NCBI GenBank assembly: GCA_023522315.1
Contig: JAHCSU010000050.1
Span: 1 to 37,651 of the forward strand
Length of the DNA: 37,651 nucleotides
Origin: Nostoc sp. CCCryo 231-06
Lineage (GTDB): Bacteria; Cyanobacteriota; Cyanobacteriia; Cyanobacteriales; Nostocaceae
Direction: 5' to 3'
This document shows positions 1 through 8,225 of this stretch, in pieces (positions within the stretch are counted from its first letter, which is position 1; each line of letters starts with the position of its first letter). Made by a program: the position numbers and the translations under genes. The notes under the pieces are model-generated. The model saw only the letters and a program-made list of their open reading frames with translations, did not search any database and was not told the origin of the DNA.

Positions 1-600
1 GTAGGATTTATTGAAGTATTAAGGTATGACATTTTGAAGTGCGAAATGTGGGATATACGCTACGAGTTAATTGATGGAGAACTAATCGACTTGGAACCCA
101 CTGGACTTTATGAACAGGTAGCTGGGTTAATTAATCGTAAGCTCAACGTAGCAATTGATCTGCTCAAATTGCTTTGGTTTATTCCCATGAAATGCCTGAT
201 TAAACCATTAGGTCAAAATTCAGCCTTTAGACCTGATGTTGTGATTATTGATCAGACAGCTTTGGTGAATGAGCCATTATGGAAAACTGAGCCAGTGATT
301 ACATTAGGCAAGTCTGTAAAATTGGTAGTGGAGGTCGTTAGTACTAATTGGCAGAATGAGTATGCCCGTAAAGTAGAAGATTACGAAGCTTTAGGCATTG
401 GGGAGTATTGGATCGCAGATTATCTAGGGCTAGGAGGCAAACGCTACATTGGCTTATCCAAAGAACCTGTAATTACAATTTATCAGTTAGTCAATGGAAC
501 TTATCAAGGACAACAGTTTAGCGGAACAGAATGCCTGATCTCCCAAACATTACCAGACCTGAATTTGACCGCAGAACAGATATTTGTTGCAGGTCGCTAG
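1..600 (+). CDS. Uma2-family (DUF820) nuclease-like protein, 5' end outside window
   Basis: The reading frame is open to the left edge, so the gene is partial. The first in-window start-like codon is TTG at 34, but residues encoded before it (including FIE) align with the FIEW stretch of the paralogue at 2312, so the true start lies upstream. Family marks are RYELIDGELIDLEPTG, the RPDVVI strand, VVEVVSTNW and DYEALGIGEYWIADY; the Asp, Glu and Lys in these are the usual PD-(D/E)xK-like residues of Uma2 proteins. These are abundant in cyanobacteria, and their function is poorly known. About 8 extra residues sit between FIE and RYEL relative to the paralogue, which could be drift or a small insertion. 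No partner gene is visible. Confidence 0.8.
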   Translation, partial: VGFIEVLRYDILKCEMWDIRYELIDGELIDLEPTGLYEQVAGLINRKLNVAIDLLKLLWFIPMKCLIKPLGQNSAFRPDVVIIDQTALVNEPLWKTEPVITLGKSVKLVVEVVSTNWQNEYARKVEDYEALGIGEYWIADYLGLGGKRYIGLSKEPVITIYQLVNGTYQGQQFSGTECLISQTLPDLNLTAEQIFVAGR

Positions 601-1007
601 AGTTAGAGATTGGGGAACAGGTGGCGTTCTCTGGGGAGAAGTATGTGAACTACTTAATAATTCGTTAGTGGGGGTTATGTTCAAAAAGCGCAAAAACGAT
701 ATAGCATAACTCTTGGCACTATTTTGATGTCAACATCATTAACAAATTCAGTGCTTCTCAAATCTTCAGAGTTAATAGCAAAGACCTGTTCAAATCAGGT
801 GTAGTTCTGTTATCTCTTCCCACTCGTTATTTCTCCACCTTATTTTCTCGGTGTTGCTGAATGAAAGTGTGAAACTCCATGTTTGAAACTGTTTCCTTTG
901 CGTCTTTGGGGGAAACCAAATTCATACTTTTAATCAGCAACGCCGTTTGATGATGGGGAAGTGATGAGGTAATTTTTTTACCCTCTAAGTTAAGGAGAAA
1001 CTCATTA
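601..1007. other. Intergenic region with one foldback element
   Basis: No convincing gene. The stretch holds the short inverted-repeat element at 849-945 and the leader of the RTX gene, which has an AGGAG ribosome site ten bases before its ATG. A minus-strand open frame across 827-1063 is produced by the foldback element and the start of the next gene. Confidence 0.5.
849..945. repeat. 97-bp foldback (MITE-like) element
   Basis: Imperfect 25-bp terminal inverted repeats, 21 of 25 matching. The left arm begins CGGTGTTGCTGAATGAAAG and the right arm read on the minus strand begins CGGCGTTGCTGATTAAAAG. A second inner pair (GTTTCC at 891, GGAAAC at 911) extends the fold. No coding capacity. It is likely a non-autonomous mobile element or its relic. 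Confidence 0.6.
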
Positions 1008-1700
1008 ATGGCAGAATTAATCACAGATGCAAATCCTCTTAACGGTACTAATGGCCCTGACACTCTAATTTACTCTAAGGAAAATGAGTTTGGAGGAGAT
1101 GATTTTCTTCCGAGTAGTATTTTTGATGTTGTTTCCATAAACGGATTAGACGGTGACGACCTTATCGGCGGTATTTCTCTTAGCAGCTATATCATCAATG
1201 GCGGTGCTGGCAACGATAACCTCTTAGGCGGTTATAACAATGATCTCCTCACAGGAGATGATCCCTATGATGGCGTTGCTGGTAACGATTACCTCGATGG
1301 ATCTGAGGGCAACGATGCCCTCTTTGGCCTTGGTGGCAACGATACCCTCATAGGGGGTGCTGGCACCGATACTCTCTATGGAGGCGATGGCAACGATGTT
1401 TTCCAGTTCGACTCAGTTTCAGATAGTCAACCTGGTTTGTTACGGGATATTATCAAAGATTTTGTTGGAAACGGTAACTTACCAGGAGATCGAATCGATC
1501 TATCTAGTATAGACGCTAACACCACCATAAAAGGCGACCAAGCCTTCACTTACATAGGAAGTCGCGGATTCACCGCACCCGGTCAGATCCGTTATTCAAA
1601 AGATATTCTCCAAGGTAATACTGATAATAATCTAGCGGCTAATTTCGAGATTCAGCTTGAAGGATCACCACTACTAGTGGCAAGCGATATTATCGTTTAA
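1008..1700 (+). CDS. RTX/hemolysin-type calcium-binding protein
   Basis: A 230-residue acidic protein with glycine-aspartate nonapeptides of the GGxGNDxLxGG type between about residues 60 and 135 ([40 protein letters not shown]). In known families these form a calcium-loaded parallel beta roll. The C-terminal third ([22 protein letters not shown] and a FEIQLEG segment) resembles the serralysin-type C-terminal domain. There is no N-terminal signal peptide, in keeping with type I secretion by a C-terminal signal. No HlyB/HlyD/TolC genes are nearby. There is no catalytic domain, so the product is probably an exported calcium-binding or surface protein. AGGAG precedes the ATG. Confidence 0.85.
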   Translation: MAELITDANPLNGTNGPDTLIYSKENEFGGDDFLPSSIFDVVSINGLDGDDLIGGISLSSYIINGGAGNDNLLGGYNNDLLTGDDPYDGVAGNDYLDGSEGNDALFGLGGNDTLIGGAGTDTLYGGDGNDVFQFDSVSDSQPGLLRDIIKDFVGNGNLPGDRIDLSSIDANTTIKGDQAFTYIGSRGFTAPGQIRYSKDILQGNTDNNLAANFEIQLEGSPLLVASDIIV

Positions 1701-1726
1701 CTCAGAACTTGCACCAGTCCCTACAA

Positions 1727-1845
1727 CCGCCTCAGAATGAATTCTGAGGCTGATAGCTAAAGTCTGTCTATTGAAGACTGAGTAAGGTTTGTAGTCCACT
1801 AAGCGTGGACTTGCGCTATTAGCCTGAGAATTTATTCTCTGGCGG
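1727..1845. repeat. 119-bp foldback element, copy 1 of a two-copy family
   Basis: 31-bp terminal inverted repeats, 26 of 31 matching, start with CCGCC and end with GGCGG. Inside the left arm is a palindrome (CTCAGAATGAATTCTGAG), and inside the loop are smaller hairpins (GTCCAC...GTGGAC, AGTCT...AGACT). A related copy lies at 23577-23678. From memory, similar elements are numerous in Nostoc genomes. It sits just after the RTX gene, so it may act as its transcript end. Confidence 0.7.
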
Positions 1846-1878
1846 GATATGGGGCAGGTGCAAGATATAACTTAATAG

Positions 1879-1963
1879 ACTTCTTGCAAAAGTGCTTAAC
1901 ACCCCCATTTCTAAAAGCAAATTCTTAGGAATGGGGTTCTTATTTTTGATTTCTGCAAGAAGT
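1879..1963. repeat. 85-bp foldback element
   Basis: Perfect 10-bp terminal inverted repeats (ACTTCTTGCA at 1879, TGCAAGAAGT ending at 1963) enclose a second near-perfect pair (CCCCATTTCT and AGGAATGGGG). A single end of the same type (AGACTTCTTGCAAAA) is also found near 23474. Likely non-autonomous mobile DNA. Confidence 0.5.
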
Positions 1964-2311
1964 GAACACAAGTACACGGGAATAGAGTAAAATACGATTC
2001 CAATCCTTACGATAACCGTAAAGGTAATTGCTTTATTAATTCGTGTGCTAGACAATAATCGGAACCTTAAAGCATGGCGTGATGAATATTTAGAATTGCC
2101 AATGTTTGAATCGCCTGGGCAACGGTGATGAAAGGCCACAGCAGATATGTGGGGACGCGATGTGCGTAATCAATTAGTTGTTGATGTATTTTCTGATAAA
2201 GGTAGAGAATTTATAAAATTTATTATTTACTCCCAACACAAGTGCGAATTTTATCAACTAAAAATCAACATTTATTGCATGATAAAGTAAAACATATATG
2301 GAGGTAAGATT

Positions 2312-2926
2312 ATGACTCAAGCGTTGCCCAAATTACTAACCTTTAATGAATTTATCGAATGGTATCCCAACGATGGAAAACGCTATGAATTGCACAAAAG
2401 AGTAATTATTGAAATGCCGCCTCCAACCGGTTCGCATGAAAAAGTTGTAGGATTTATAGCCCATAAGCTAACTGTCGAGTTTGATCGCCTGAATCTTCCC
2501 TACACTATACCCAAAACTGCATTGATCCAAACTCCTTCTGCCGAATCCGCTTATTCGCCTGATGTGTTGCTGCTAAATCTTGATAATCTCGACAATGAAC
2601 CGCTTTTTCAAAAACAGTCAACAGTAAGCCAAGCAGCATCGGTTCCAATAGTTATTGAAGTTGTTTCAACCAACTGGCGAGATGATTACTACAATAAACT
2701 TAGGGATTATGAAGAAATGGGCATTCCCGAATATTGGATTGCTGATTATGCCGCATTGGGTGCAAGAAAGTTTATCGGCAATCCCAAACAACCTACTATT
2801 TTTGTATGCGAATTAGTTGATGGTGAATATCAAATGACATCGTTTCAAGGGAACACCGCGATTTCATCACCTACCTTTCCCCAATTAAATTTAACTGCAC
2901 AGCAGATTTTTAATGCGGCTAACTAA
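2312..2926 (+). CDS. Uma2-family (DUF820) nuclease-like protein
   Basis: A complete 204-residue member of the same family as the partial gene at the left edge. GGAGG sits seven bases before the ATG. It begins with the family-typical LLTFNEFIEWYPNDG and continues with RYEL, YSPDVLLLN, VIEVVSTNWRDDYYNKLRDYEEMGIPEYWIADY, giving the conserved Asp, Glu and Lys of a PD-(D/E)xK-like core. The usual RYELIDGE is RYELHKRV here, so the Asp and Glu of that motif are lost, which might affect activity. It converges with the pentapeptide gene, with 20 bp between stop codons. Confidence 0.88.
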   Translation: MTQALPKLLTFNEFIEWYPNDGKRYELHKRVIIEMPPPTGSHEKVVGFIAHKLTVEFDRLNLPYTIPKTALIQTPSAESAYSPDVLLLNLDNLDNEPLFQKQSTVSQAASVPIVIEVVSTNWRDDYYNKLRDYEEMGIPEYWIADYAALGARKFIGNPKQPTIFVCELVDGEYQMTSFQGNTAISSPTFPQLNLTAQQIFNAAN

Positions 2927-2946
2927 TTTTTTATCTAGTCTTATAA

Positions 2947-4299
2947 CTATCTTCCCAACTTATTAGGAATACCTTCACAACCACCGGGAATAGTGCCTCT
3001 AGTTTTTTCACCACCCCAAGTGCAACAGTAGTTACGTGCAGACTCAGACATCCGCTGTACATTCGTGAAATCGGCATTTTCCACCACAGCGCCAGTGTGT
3101 TCGCCGATTTGATAATCTGGTCGTTCAGTGCGACTGCGGGGTGATGCTTTATCCACTACACCGTAAAATAGGCGAATCCCGTTGATGTCAGCACCAGTGA
3201 GATTAGCACTATATAAAATAGTACGGGAGAGGTTGGCTTTTACTAAATCACAACCGCTCAGATTAGCGCGGACAAGATTAGCTTCGCTCAGGTCAGTCCA
3301 ACGTAAATCAGTACCAGAAAGGTCTGCTGCGGCTAGTGTTACGCCTAAATCGATGACACGGACACCTTCTAGGCGGTCTTCTGCATATCCGCCACTCCCG
3401 TCGAGAATGGCTCGACCTAATAGCCGATCGCGTTGTAAGGGTGATAGCAACTTGGAACGTGAGAGAAAGCGGAGAATTTTCGCTTTACCACTGCCATCTA
3501 CACTACTTAAAATTGCCGCCGTGCGTCCTTCGGCGATCGCTCTCTCTTGCGGCCAATCTTCTAATAATCCTTCTTGATCTAATACTAAGTCTGAAACGCC
3601 TTGGAAATAGGAATCAATTGTCTGCTGCTGGGTAATTATGTTTTGCTGAACCGTTAGCAGGTTTTGCTGAATTGTCAAGTCTTTGGAAATGACATATTGT
3701 CGCCACGCCACGTAAACGGCGATGACGGCGATCAGAATTTGCCCTAAAGCACCAAACCAATCTGCTAGGGTTCCAGCAATGTCCCAGTTAATCTGGCGTC
3801 CCCAAACAAGCAAGCGATCGCCCACACCTGTAAACTTGATCAAGCCGATGATGGCTACTATGATTCCCAAGAAGGCAACAAACAGCGTGCGTTCTTCGGG
3901 TGAAAACCACTCGCCTAAGGCTTTTTGGAACCAAGGTAATAGTATCGCTAGTGATAACAGCAAAGTCATCAGCGTTCCGATAATGCCGATGATCCAGTTA
4001 TTCAGGATAACTCCAATGAAGGTAATAGCGATCGCTATTAGAGTAATCAGCAATGCCCTCGGCTTAACTGTGAATTGGTTGGTAGTGGGTTGCTTAAAAT
4101 CAGAACGGGCTTGTTTAAGAGCAGTTGTATGTTGCGGAGATTGCAAAGATGCAATCGCTGCTAGGGCTTGTTGTGTCGCTAGTACTTCTGAGCTTAGGTT
4201 TTTCTCAGTTGCATTATCGTCAAAGTCATCCGGTTGCAAGTTGTTTTCGGGAACTAGCTCTGGGGTTGGTAGATTAGAGGAATCGGATTCAATCGTCAT
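2947..4299 (-). CDS. Membrane-anchored pentapeptide-repeat protein
   Basis: 450 residues. A charged, disordered N-terminus (about 1-78) precedes four hydrophobic segments near residues 82-99, 103-123, 138-155 and 183-200. A Gln-rich, probably coiled stretch follows (about 205-232). From about 305 to 375 there are A(N/D)LSG-type pentapeptides (AAADLSGTDLRWTDLSEANL and following), which form a right-handed quadrilateral beta helix in this family. The C-terminus carries a Cys pair (YCCTWGG) and GGCEG. Function is unknown; pentapeptide proteins are expanded in cyanobacteria. GAGGGGGC lies upstream of the ATG. Confidence 0.85.
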   Translation of the reverse strand: MTIESDSSNLPTPELVPENNLQPDDFDDNATEKNLSSEVLATQQALAAIASLQSPQHTTALKQARSDFKQPTTNQFTVKPRALLITLIAIAITFIGVILNNWIIGIIGTLMTLLLSLAILLPWFQKALGEWFSPEERTLFVAFLGIIVAIIGLIKFTGVGDRLLVWGRQINWDIAGTLADWFGALGQILIAVIAVYVAWRQYVISKDLTIQQNLLTVQQNIITQQQTIDSYFQGVSDLVLDQEGLLEDWPQERAIAEGRTAAILSSVDGSGKAKILRFLSRSKLLSPLQRDRLLGRAILDGSGGYAEDRLEGVRVIDLGVTLAAADLSGTDLRWTDLSEANLVRANLSGCDLVKANLSRTILYSANLTGADINGIRLFYGVVDKASPRSRTERPDYQIGEHTGAVVENADFTNVQRMSESARNYCCTWGGEKTRGTIPGGCEGIPNKLGR

Positions 4300-4329
4300 G
4301 TTTTCTATTTTGCCCCCTCAATCCAGGTT

Positions 4330-5841
4330 ATGCAGCGTTCCTACCGCAGTAAATTATTAAAAAGCAGGCTGAAGATTATCCTGCTTGTCCTTTTGGCAAC
4401 TACCACAATTGCCCTGACAGTCATCGCCAGACCAATTGCTCACCTGACTTTAACAGCCTGGAGCGATCGCGATGATCGTCAACTCCTGCCTATTGGCACG
4501 GTTGATGATGCCAGTCACCTGAACCAGACACAGGTGACAATTAAGCAGGTTAAGAGTCAGCCTGGAGTTACTGAGGTGATATTACAGTCTGTACTTAGAG
4601 ATGCCTTAAGTCAAGGTAAAAAGGTAGCGATCGCGGGTTCACGCCATACTATGGGTGGTCATACTCTGTATGCTAAAGGCATCTCTCTGGGGATGCTTAA
4701 CTTCAACCGGATGCAATTCAATCCGGCGACTAAAATCTTGAAGGTGCAATCAGGAGCCAAATGGTCTGAGATTATTCCCTACCTAAATGAACGTGGCTAT
4801 TCTGTCGCCGTGATGCAGTCTAACAACGATTTTTCTGTCGGCGGCACGATGAGTGCCAATGCTCATGGCTGGCAACATAATAGTCCCCCCTTTGCTAGCA
4901 CGGTCGAAGGTTTCCGGTTAATGCTGGCAAGTGGCAAGGTTGTGGAGTGTTCCAGACAGGAAAACTCAGAGTTATTTTCCCTAGTTTTAGGTGGTTACGG
5001 ACTATTTGGGATCATTCTTGACGTGGACTTGAGAGTAGTACCCAATGAGACGTATATAGCTGAACGGTTCGTGATTAAGAGCGAGAACTATATTGATACT
5101 TATCGGCAACGGGTAGATGGTGCAGCCAATATTGGTATGGCATACGGTAGACTTTCTGTTGCACCGGAAAGCTTTTTACAAGAAGCTATTCTTACCACCT
5201 ATCGCCAAGTCCCACAAGCAACTCAAGCGATTGTTTCTTTAGAAAAACAGGCAGACTCTACAGTCCCTCGGACGGTTTTCCGTGGCAGCATCGGCAATGA
5301 CTATGGCAAAAACTTGCGCTGGCAACTAGAAAAAATTGTTGGGGGAGAAGCCGGAAACAGGGTTTTAAGAAACCAGATTCTCAACCGTCCCTCCACCTTA
5401 TTTGAGAATCGTCACCAGGCAGAGACTGAGATCCTGCATGAGTACTTTATTCCCCCTAAATCTCTAGAAGCGTTTTTAGAGAAGTGTCGCGTCATTATTC
5501 CCCAGTCCAAACGGGATTTGCTCAATGTCACGGTGCGAAATGTTCACCAGGATAACGACAGTTTTCTCAGATATGCTGATCAGGAAGTTTTTGGATTGGT
5601 GATGCTGTTTCATCAACAACGCACCCCAGAAGCGGAGGGAAAGATGCAGGTAATGACCCAGAAACTGATTGAGGCAGCCCTAGCGGTTGGTGGCAGGTAC
5701 TATCTTCCCTATCGTCTTCATGCCACACCTGAACAATTTCGTAGAGCTTATCCACAAGCTACTAAATTTTTCGCTCTCAAGCGTCAATATGACCCTAATG
5801 GGATTTTCCAGAATTATTTTTACCTGAAATACGGCAATTAA
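4330..5841 (+). CDS. Membrane-anchored FAD-binding oxidase (PCMH/VAO type)
   Basis: 503 residues. A hydrophobic segment at about 13-35 anchors or exports the protein. An FAD-binding_4-like domain follows (about 75-215), with GSRHTMGGH, where a His in the GxxH context recalls covalent flavin attachment in sugar and alditol oxidases. It then has FSVGGTMSANAHGWQ and GGYGLFGIILDVDLRVVP. The C-terminus ends FFALKRQYDPNGIFQNYF, the common closing motif of lactone and alditol oxidases. Substrate cannot be read from sequence. The start codon is 30 bp from that of the divergent pentapeptide gene. An AGG upstream serves as a weak ribosome site. Confidence 0.85.
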   Translation: MQRSYRSKLLKSRLKIILLVLLATTTIALTVIARPIAHLTLTAWSDRDDRQLLPIGTVDDASHLNQTQVTIKQVKSQPGVTEVILQSVLRDALSQGKKVAIAGSRHTMGGHTLYAKGISLGMLNFNRMQFNPATKILKVQSGAKWSEIIPYLNERGYSVAVMQSNNDFSVGGTMSANAHGWQHNSPPFASTVEGFRLMLASGKVVECSRQENSELFSLVLGGYGLFGIILDVDLRVVPNETYIAERFVIKSENYIDTYRQRVDGAANIGMAYGRLSVAPESFLQEAILTTYRQVPQATQAIVSLEKQADSTVPRTVFRGSIGNDYGKNLRWQLEKIVGGEAGNRVLRNQILNRPSTLFENRHQAETEILHEYFIPPKSLEAFLEKCRVIIPQSKRDLLNVTVRNVHQDNDSFLRYADQEVFGLVMLFHQQRTPEAEGKMQVMTQKLIEAALAVGGRYYLPYRLHATPEQFRRAYPQATKFFALKRQYDPNGIFQNYFYLKYGN

Positions 5842-6423
5842 AGGGCAATACCCTGCGGGAAGCCGCTTCTCTACGTTCGCAAATAGCGTGTCGCAGACAG
5901 ACGCTCTCGCGTTTGCGTCTACATGAATTGCCTCTAAAACATGGGTCTATTTATTTTGAACCTCGCATTGACGTGAAGTCACGCGATGGAAAGCTTCAAC
6001 GATCTCCGCCTGGAGTAATCCAGGTCTTACAAGTTCTCCACAGGCGTTTTGATAAGTCTCCGACGCACCAGCGGCGACTTTTGAACAAGTACCAAAAAGT
6101 ATGTTCAACCTCAGTACCTTAAAGATTTTATCTACCAGAGGATACGGCACAATGTACCTATTTCCTGGTATAACCCCTTATATGACAGTTGTCGTGGTTC
6201 GGTAAAGCTTGGTTTTCGCTATGTACATAGCGTATCAGAATATGGAGCGCCTAACTCATGACTATAAGTCACGAGTGTGCGGCTTGTAGAAATCAAATGA
6301 TAAAAATAAAAATATATATTGTGGGGTGGGCATCTTGCCCGCCCTGATTCATGAGCGTGCAGGATGTCCACCCCACAAAATTGAGTAATATATTTGTTGT
6401 AATTTCCAGTCCTTTACACGCAA
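5842..6423. other. Intergenic region with dispersed repeats
   Basis: No supported gene. About 5850-5925 is a GC-richer dispersed Nostoc-type repeat (tgcgggaagccgct...). A perfect 16-bp palindrome (CGCTATGTACATAGCG) lies at 6217-6232. A foldback element is at 6319-6378. The last can serve as a transcript end for chlP, which stops at 6424. Confidence 0.5.
6319..6378. repeat. 60-bp foldback repeat, possible chlP terminator
   Basis: 20-bp inverted repeats (TTGTGGGGTGGGCATCTTGC and its complement) with two mismatches, separated by about 20 bp. It lies 46 bp beyond the chlP stop on the minus strand, so it may end or stabilise that transcript. Sequences like this are dispersed in Nostoc genomes (recollection). 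Confidence 0.55.
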
Positions 6424-7644
6424 TTAAGGTGCAAGGGCATTACCCCGAATTAGGCTACCAATGGTTTTGGCAGTAATTTTCAATTGGGTGATGGGATTAG
6501 CTGGAACAACCGTCTTATACAGATAGCTATCAAATGTTAGCCGTTGTACATCGAGGTCATCGCACATTTCCACAAACGCCTCGCGGGTAGCGTTGGAACG
6601 ATAGAACACGGTTTGCAAAATGTCCAGTACCTTGTAAGTGAGTCCGTATCTCTTATCCCAACGCTTCAGATAAACCTTAAGGTCGCCTTCTGTAGGAATA
6701 CGGCTACCACTGTTAGATGTTTCTACAATGGTTTCGGCACACATCCGCCCAGATTTAGCGGCAAAATAAATACCTTCACCAGAGGACTTGGTAACGTAAC
6801 CAGCAGCATCTCCCACCAAAGCTATGCGACCAACAACACGACGGGGACGGGGATGTTCAGGAATGGGGTGCGCTTCTACTTTGATGATTTTACCGCCTGC
6901 CAACTTCTCGGAAGCACGGGCGCGGATACCAGCTTGTAACTGTTTGATGCTGGCTTTATTGACATGCATCGTCCCAGTACCAACCGCTACGTGGTCATGT
7001 TTGGGGAAAACCCAAGCGTAGAAATCAGTAGAAACGTCATCACCGACATACATTTCGGCGAGGTCGTTGTAGTAGGCCATTTTGTCTTCGGGTAAGCGAA
7101 TTCGCTCTTGGAAGGCGATCGCATAATTGTAATCCCCAGCGTCCATTTCTTTAGCAACGCGAGAATTAGCCCCATCTGCCCCAATAATTAGATCCACCTT
7201 CAGAGTTTTGGCAATACCCTGTGATATCCCATCTGTATGGTCAACGTAATGGATGGTATAGGGATCAGTATTGTTTCCTGGTATATCAAGTTTATGAACA
7301 GTAGCATTAATTAAATTTGCGCCGACTTTTGCCGCGCGATCGCGCAAAAAGCCATCTAGCACTTCCCGGCGGCACATTCCTATATATTCTTCTTCATTTA
7401 CCAGATTGATATCTACCTCACGATTGGAAGGCGAAATCATTTTCATCTTCCGTACTCGGCGATCGATAATCTCTGGTGGTAAGTCAAATTCACTCACCAT
7501 ACATAGGGGAATTGCACCCCCACAAGGCTTCGCATTGTCTAGCTTCCGTTCAAACAGGTAGGTTTCAATCCCAGAGGCTGCCAGTGTTTCTGCGGCAGAT
7601 GAACCAGCAGGGCCTGACCCAATAACAGCAACCCGTAGTGTCAA
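6424..7644 (-). CDS. chlP: Geranylgeranyl reductase
   Basis: Reduces the geranylgeranyl chain of chlorophyll (and free geranylgeranyl diphosphate) to phytyl with NADPH, supplying chlorophyll a, tocopherol and phylloquinone. The 406-residue product opens with the dinucleotide fold VAVIGSGPAGSSAAE, has AKPCGGAIPLCMV, FYAWVFPKHDHVAVG and the second flavin motif ALVGDAAGYVTKSSGEGI, and ends with a weakly hydrophobic tail, all as in ChlP. I place the start at TTG 7644 (LTLRVAV). GGGAG lies about eight bases before it, and the resulting N-terminus matches the family. An upstream in-frame TTG at 7659 would overlap that ribosome site. Confidence 0.95.
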   Translation of the reverse strand: MTLRVAVIGSGPAGSSAAETLAASGIETYLFERKLDNAKPCGGAIPLCMVSEFDLPPEIIDRRVRKMKMISPSNREVDINLVNEEEYIGMCRREVLDGFLRDRAAKVGANLINATVHKLDIPGNNTDPYTIHYVDHTDGISQGIAKTLKVDLIIGADGANSRVAKEMDAGDYNYAIAFQERIRLPEDKMAYYNDLAEMYVGDDVSTDFYAWVFPKHDHVAVGTGTMHVNKASIKQLQAGIRARASEKLAGGKIIKVEAHPIPEHPRPRRVVGRIALVGDAAGYVTKSSGEGIYFAAKSGRMCAETIVETSNSGSRIPTEGDLKVYLKRWDKRYGLTYKVLDILQTVFYRSNATREAFVEMCDDLDVQRLTFDSYLYKTVVPANPITQLKITAKTIGSLIRGNALAP

Positions 7645-7784
7645 AGGTCTTTCTCCCAATCTTCACATTTACCGAGAGCATACTACCACGGTCTTTCTAG
7701 TGATTTGGCGCTTTTCCTCCAGGTTTCTACAGAAATGCAATATTCCTTAATGTTTCGATACGAATTGGGGGTTAAAAGTAGCGT

Positions 7785-8027
7785 TTGTCAATTCCCGTGA
7801 AAGATTTCAAGCTTGCAAGCAAGCTAACCAAATTTTGCGATGCCTTGCGGCAAGTCGCTGCGCGTCTACGCAAACCGAGAACTCAGAAGAATCTACAGAG
7901 GACGAAGCAGACACGCAGCAACGACAACAAGCATCTGGTAAAGTTGCTCAAAAATCCTCATTTATTAGCAGCAATAATACTGAGTGTTTTGATTGTGCCG
8001 ATTTGGGTTGCAATTGTGCCAGCATGA
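7785..8027 (+). CDS. Small single-pass membrane protein candidate
   Basis: An 80-residue frame from TTG 7785 (GTG 7797 is an alternative). The N-terminal part is very basic, and the last 27 residues (NPHLLAAIILSVLIVPIWVAIV) form a convincing membrane helix. Part of the N-terminal half (about 7838-7872) is made from a dispersed Nostoc-type repeat (GATGCCTTGCGGCAAGTCGC), which casts doubt on that half. Its stop overlaps the ATG of the Cys-rich peptide as ATGA. I do not recognise the protein; GGGGGT lies twelve bases upstream. Confidence 0.35.
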   Translation: MSIPVKDFKLASKLTKFCDALRQVAARLRKPRTQKNLQRTKQTRSNDNKHLVKLLKNPHLLAAIILSVLIVPIWVAIVPA

Positions 8028-8131
8028 CTCCTGATTGTGGTTCCCTAGATTCTGGTGCTGCTGATTGTGGTTCCTTAGATTGCTGTGGTGCTGATTGTAG
8101 CTTCCTCGATTGCGGCAGCTGCGGTAGCTAA
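8024..8131 (+). CDS. 35-residue Cys-rich peptide candidate
   Basis: Starts at the ATG inside the ATGA overlap with the preceding small ORF and encodes 35 residues with seven Cys. It has an internal imperfect repeat of about eleven residues (DCGSLDSGAA, DCGSLDCCGA, DCSFLDCGSC). The same frame is open further upstream to TTG 7835, giving a 98-residue acidic alternative with more Cys. I do not recognise a family. The composition would suit metal binding, a disulfide-rich peptide or a modified peptide precursor, but no modification genes are adjacent. The Cys repeat could also be low-complexity chance. Confidence 0.35.
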   Translation: MTPDCGSLDSGAADCGSLDCCGADCSFLDCGSCGS

Positions 8132-8225
8132 ATCTTGTTCATCAAAAAATAATTATCTATGGTATATGTAAGACACGGTAATCCTAGCAAGGATATGTAG
8201 ATTTAGTTGCAGAGGTATAGCAGCA

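Larger units (their letters stand above)
1701..2311. other. Repeat-rich intergenic region with possible gene debris
   Basis: Contains two foldback elements (1727-1845 and 1879-1963). After them, about 2020-2280 reads in plus frames as short protein-like pieces (for example LKAWRDEYLELPMFE, then DVRNQLVVDVF) broken by stops and frame changes. This suggests a decayed gene that I cannot name. The minus-strand frame over 1819-2139 shows no family signal. Confidence 0.45.

Noticed and set aside
827-1063. Minus-strand open frame of 78 residues
   Set aside because: It is formed by the foldback element at 849-945 and the 5' end of the RTX gene; no family features.
1819-2139. Minus-strand open frame of 106 residues
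   Set aside because: Overlaps two foldback elements, no ribosome site or recognisable domain.
5913-6150. Two opposed short open frames after the FAD oxidase
   Set aside because: No ribosome sites, no domains, and they overlap each other and dispersed repeat sequence.
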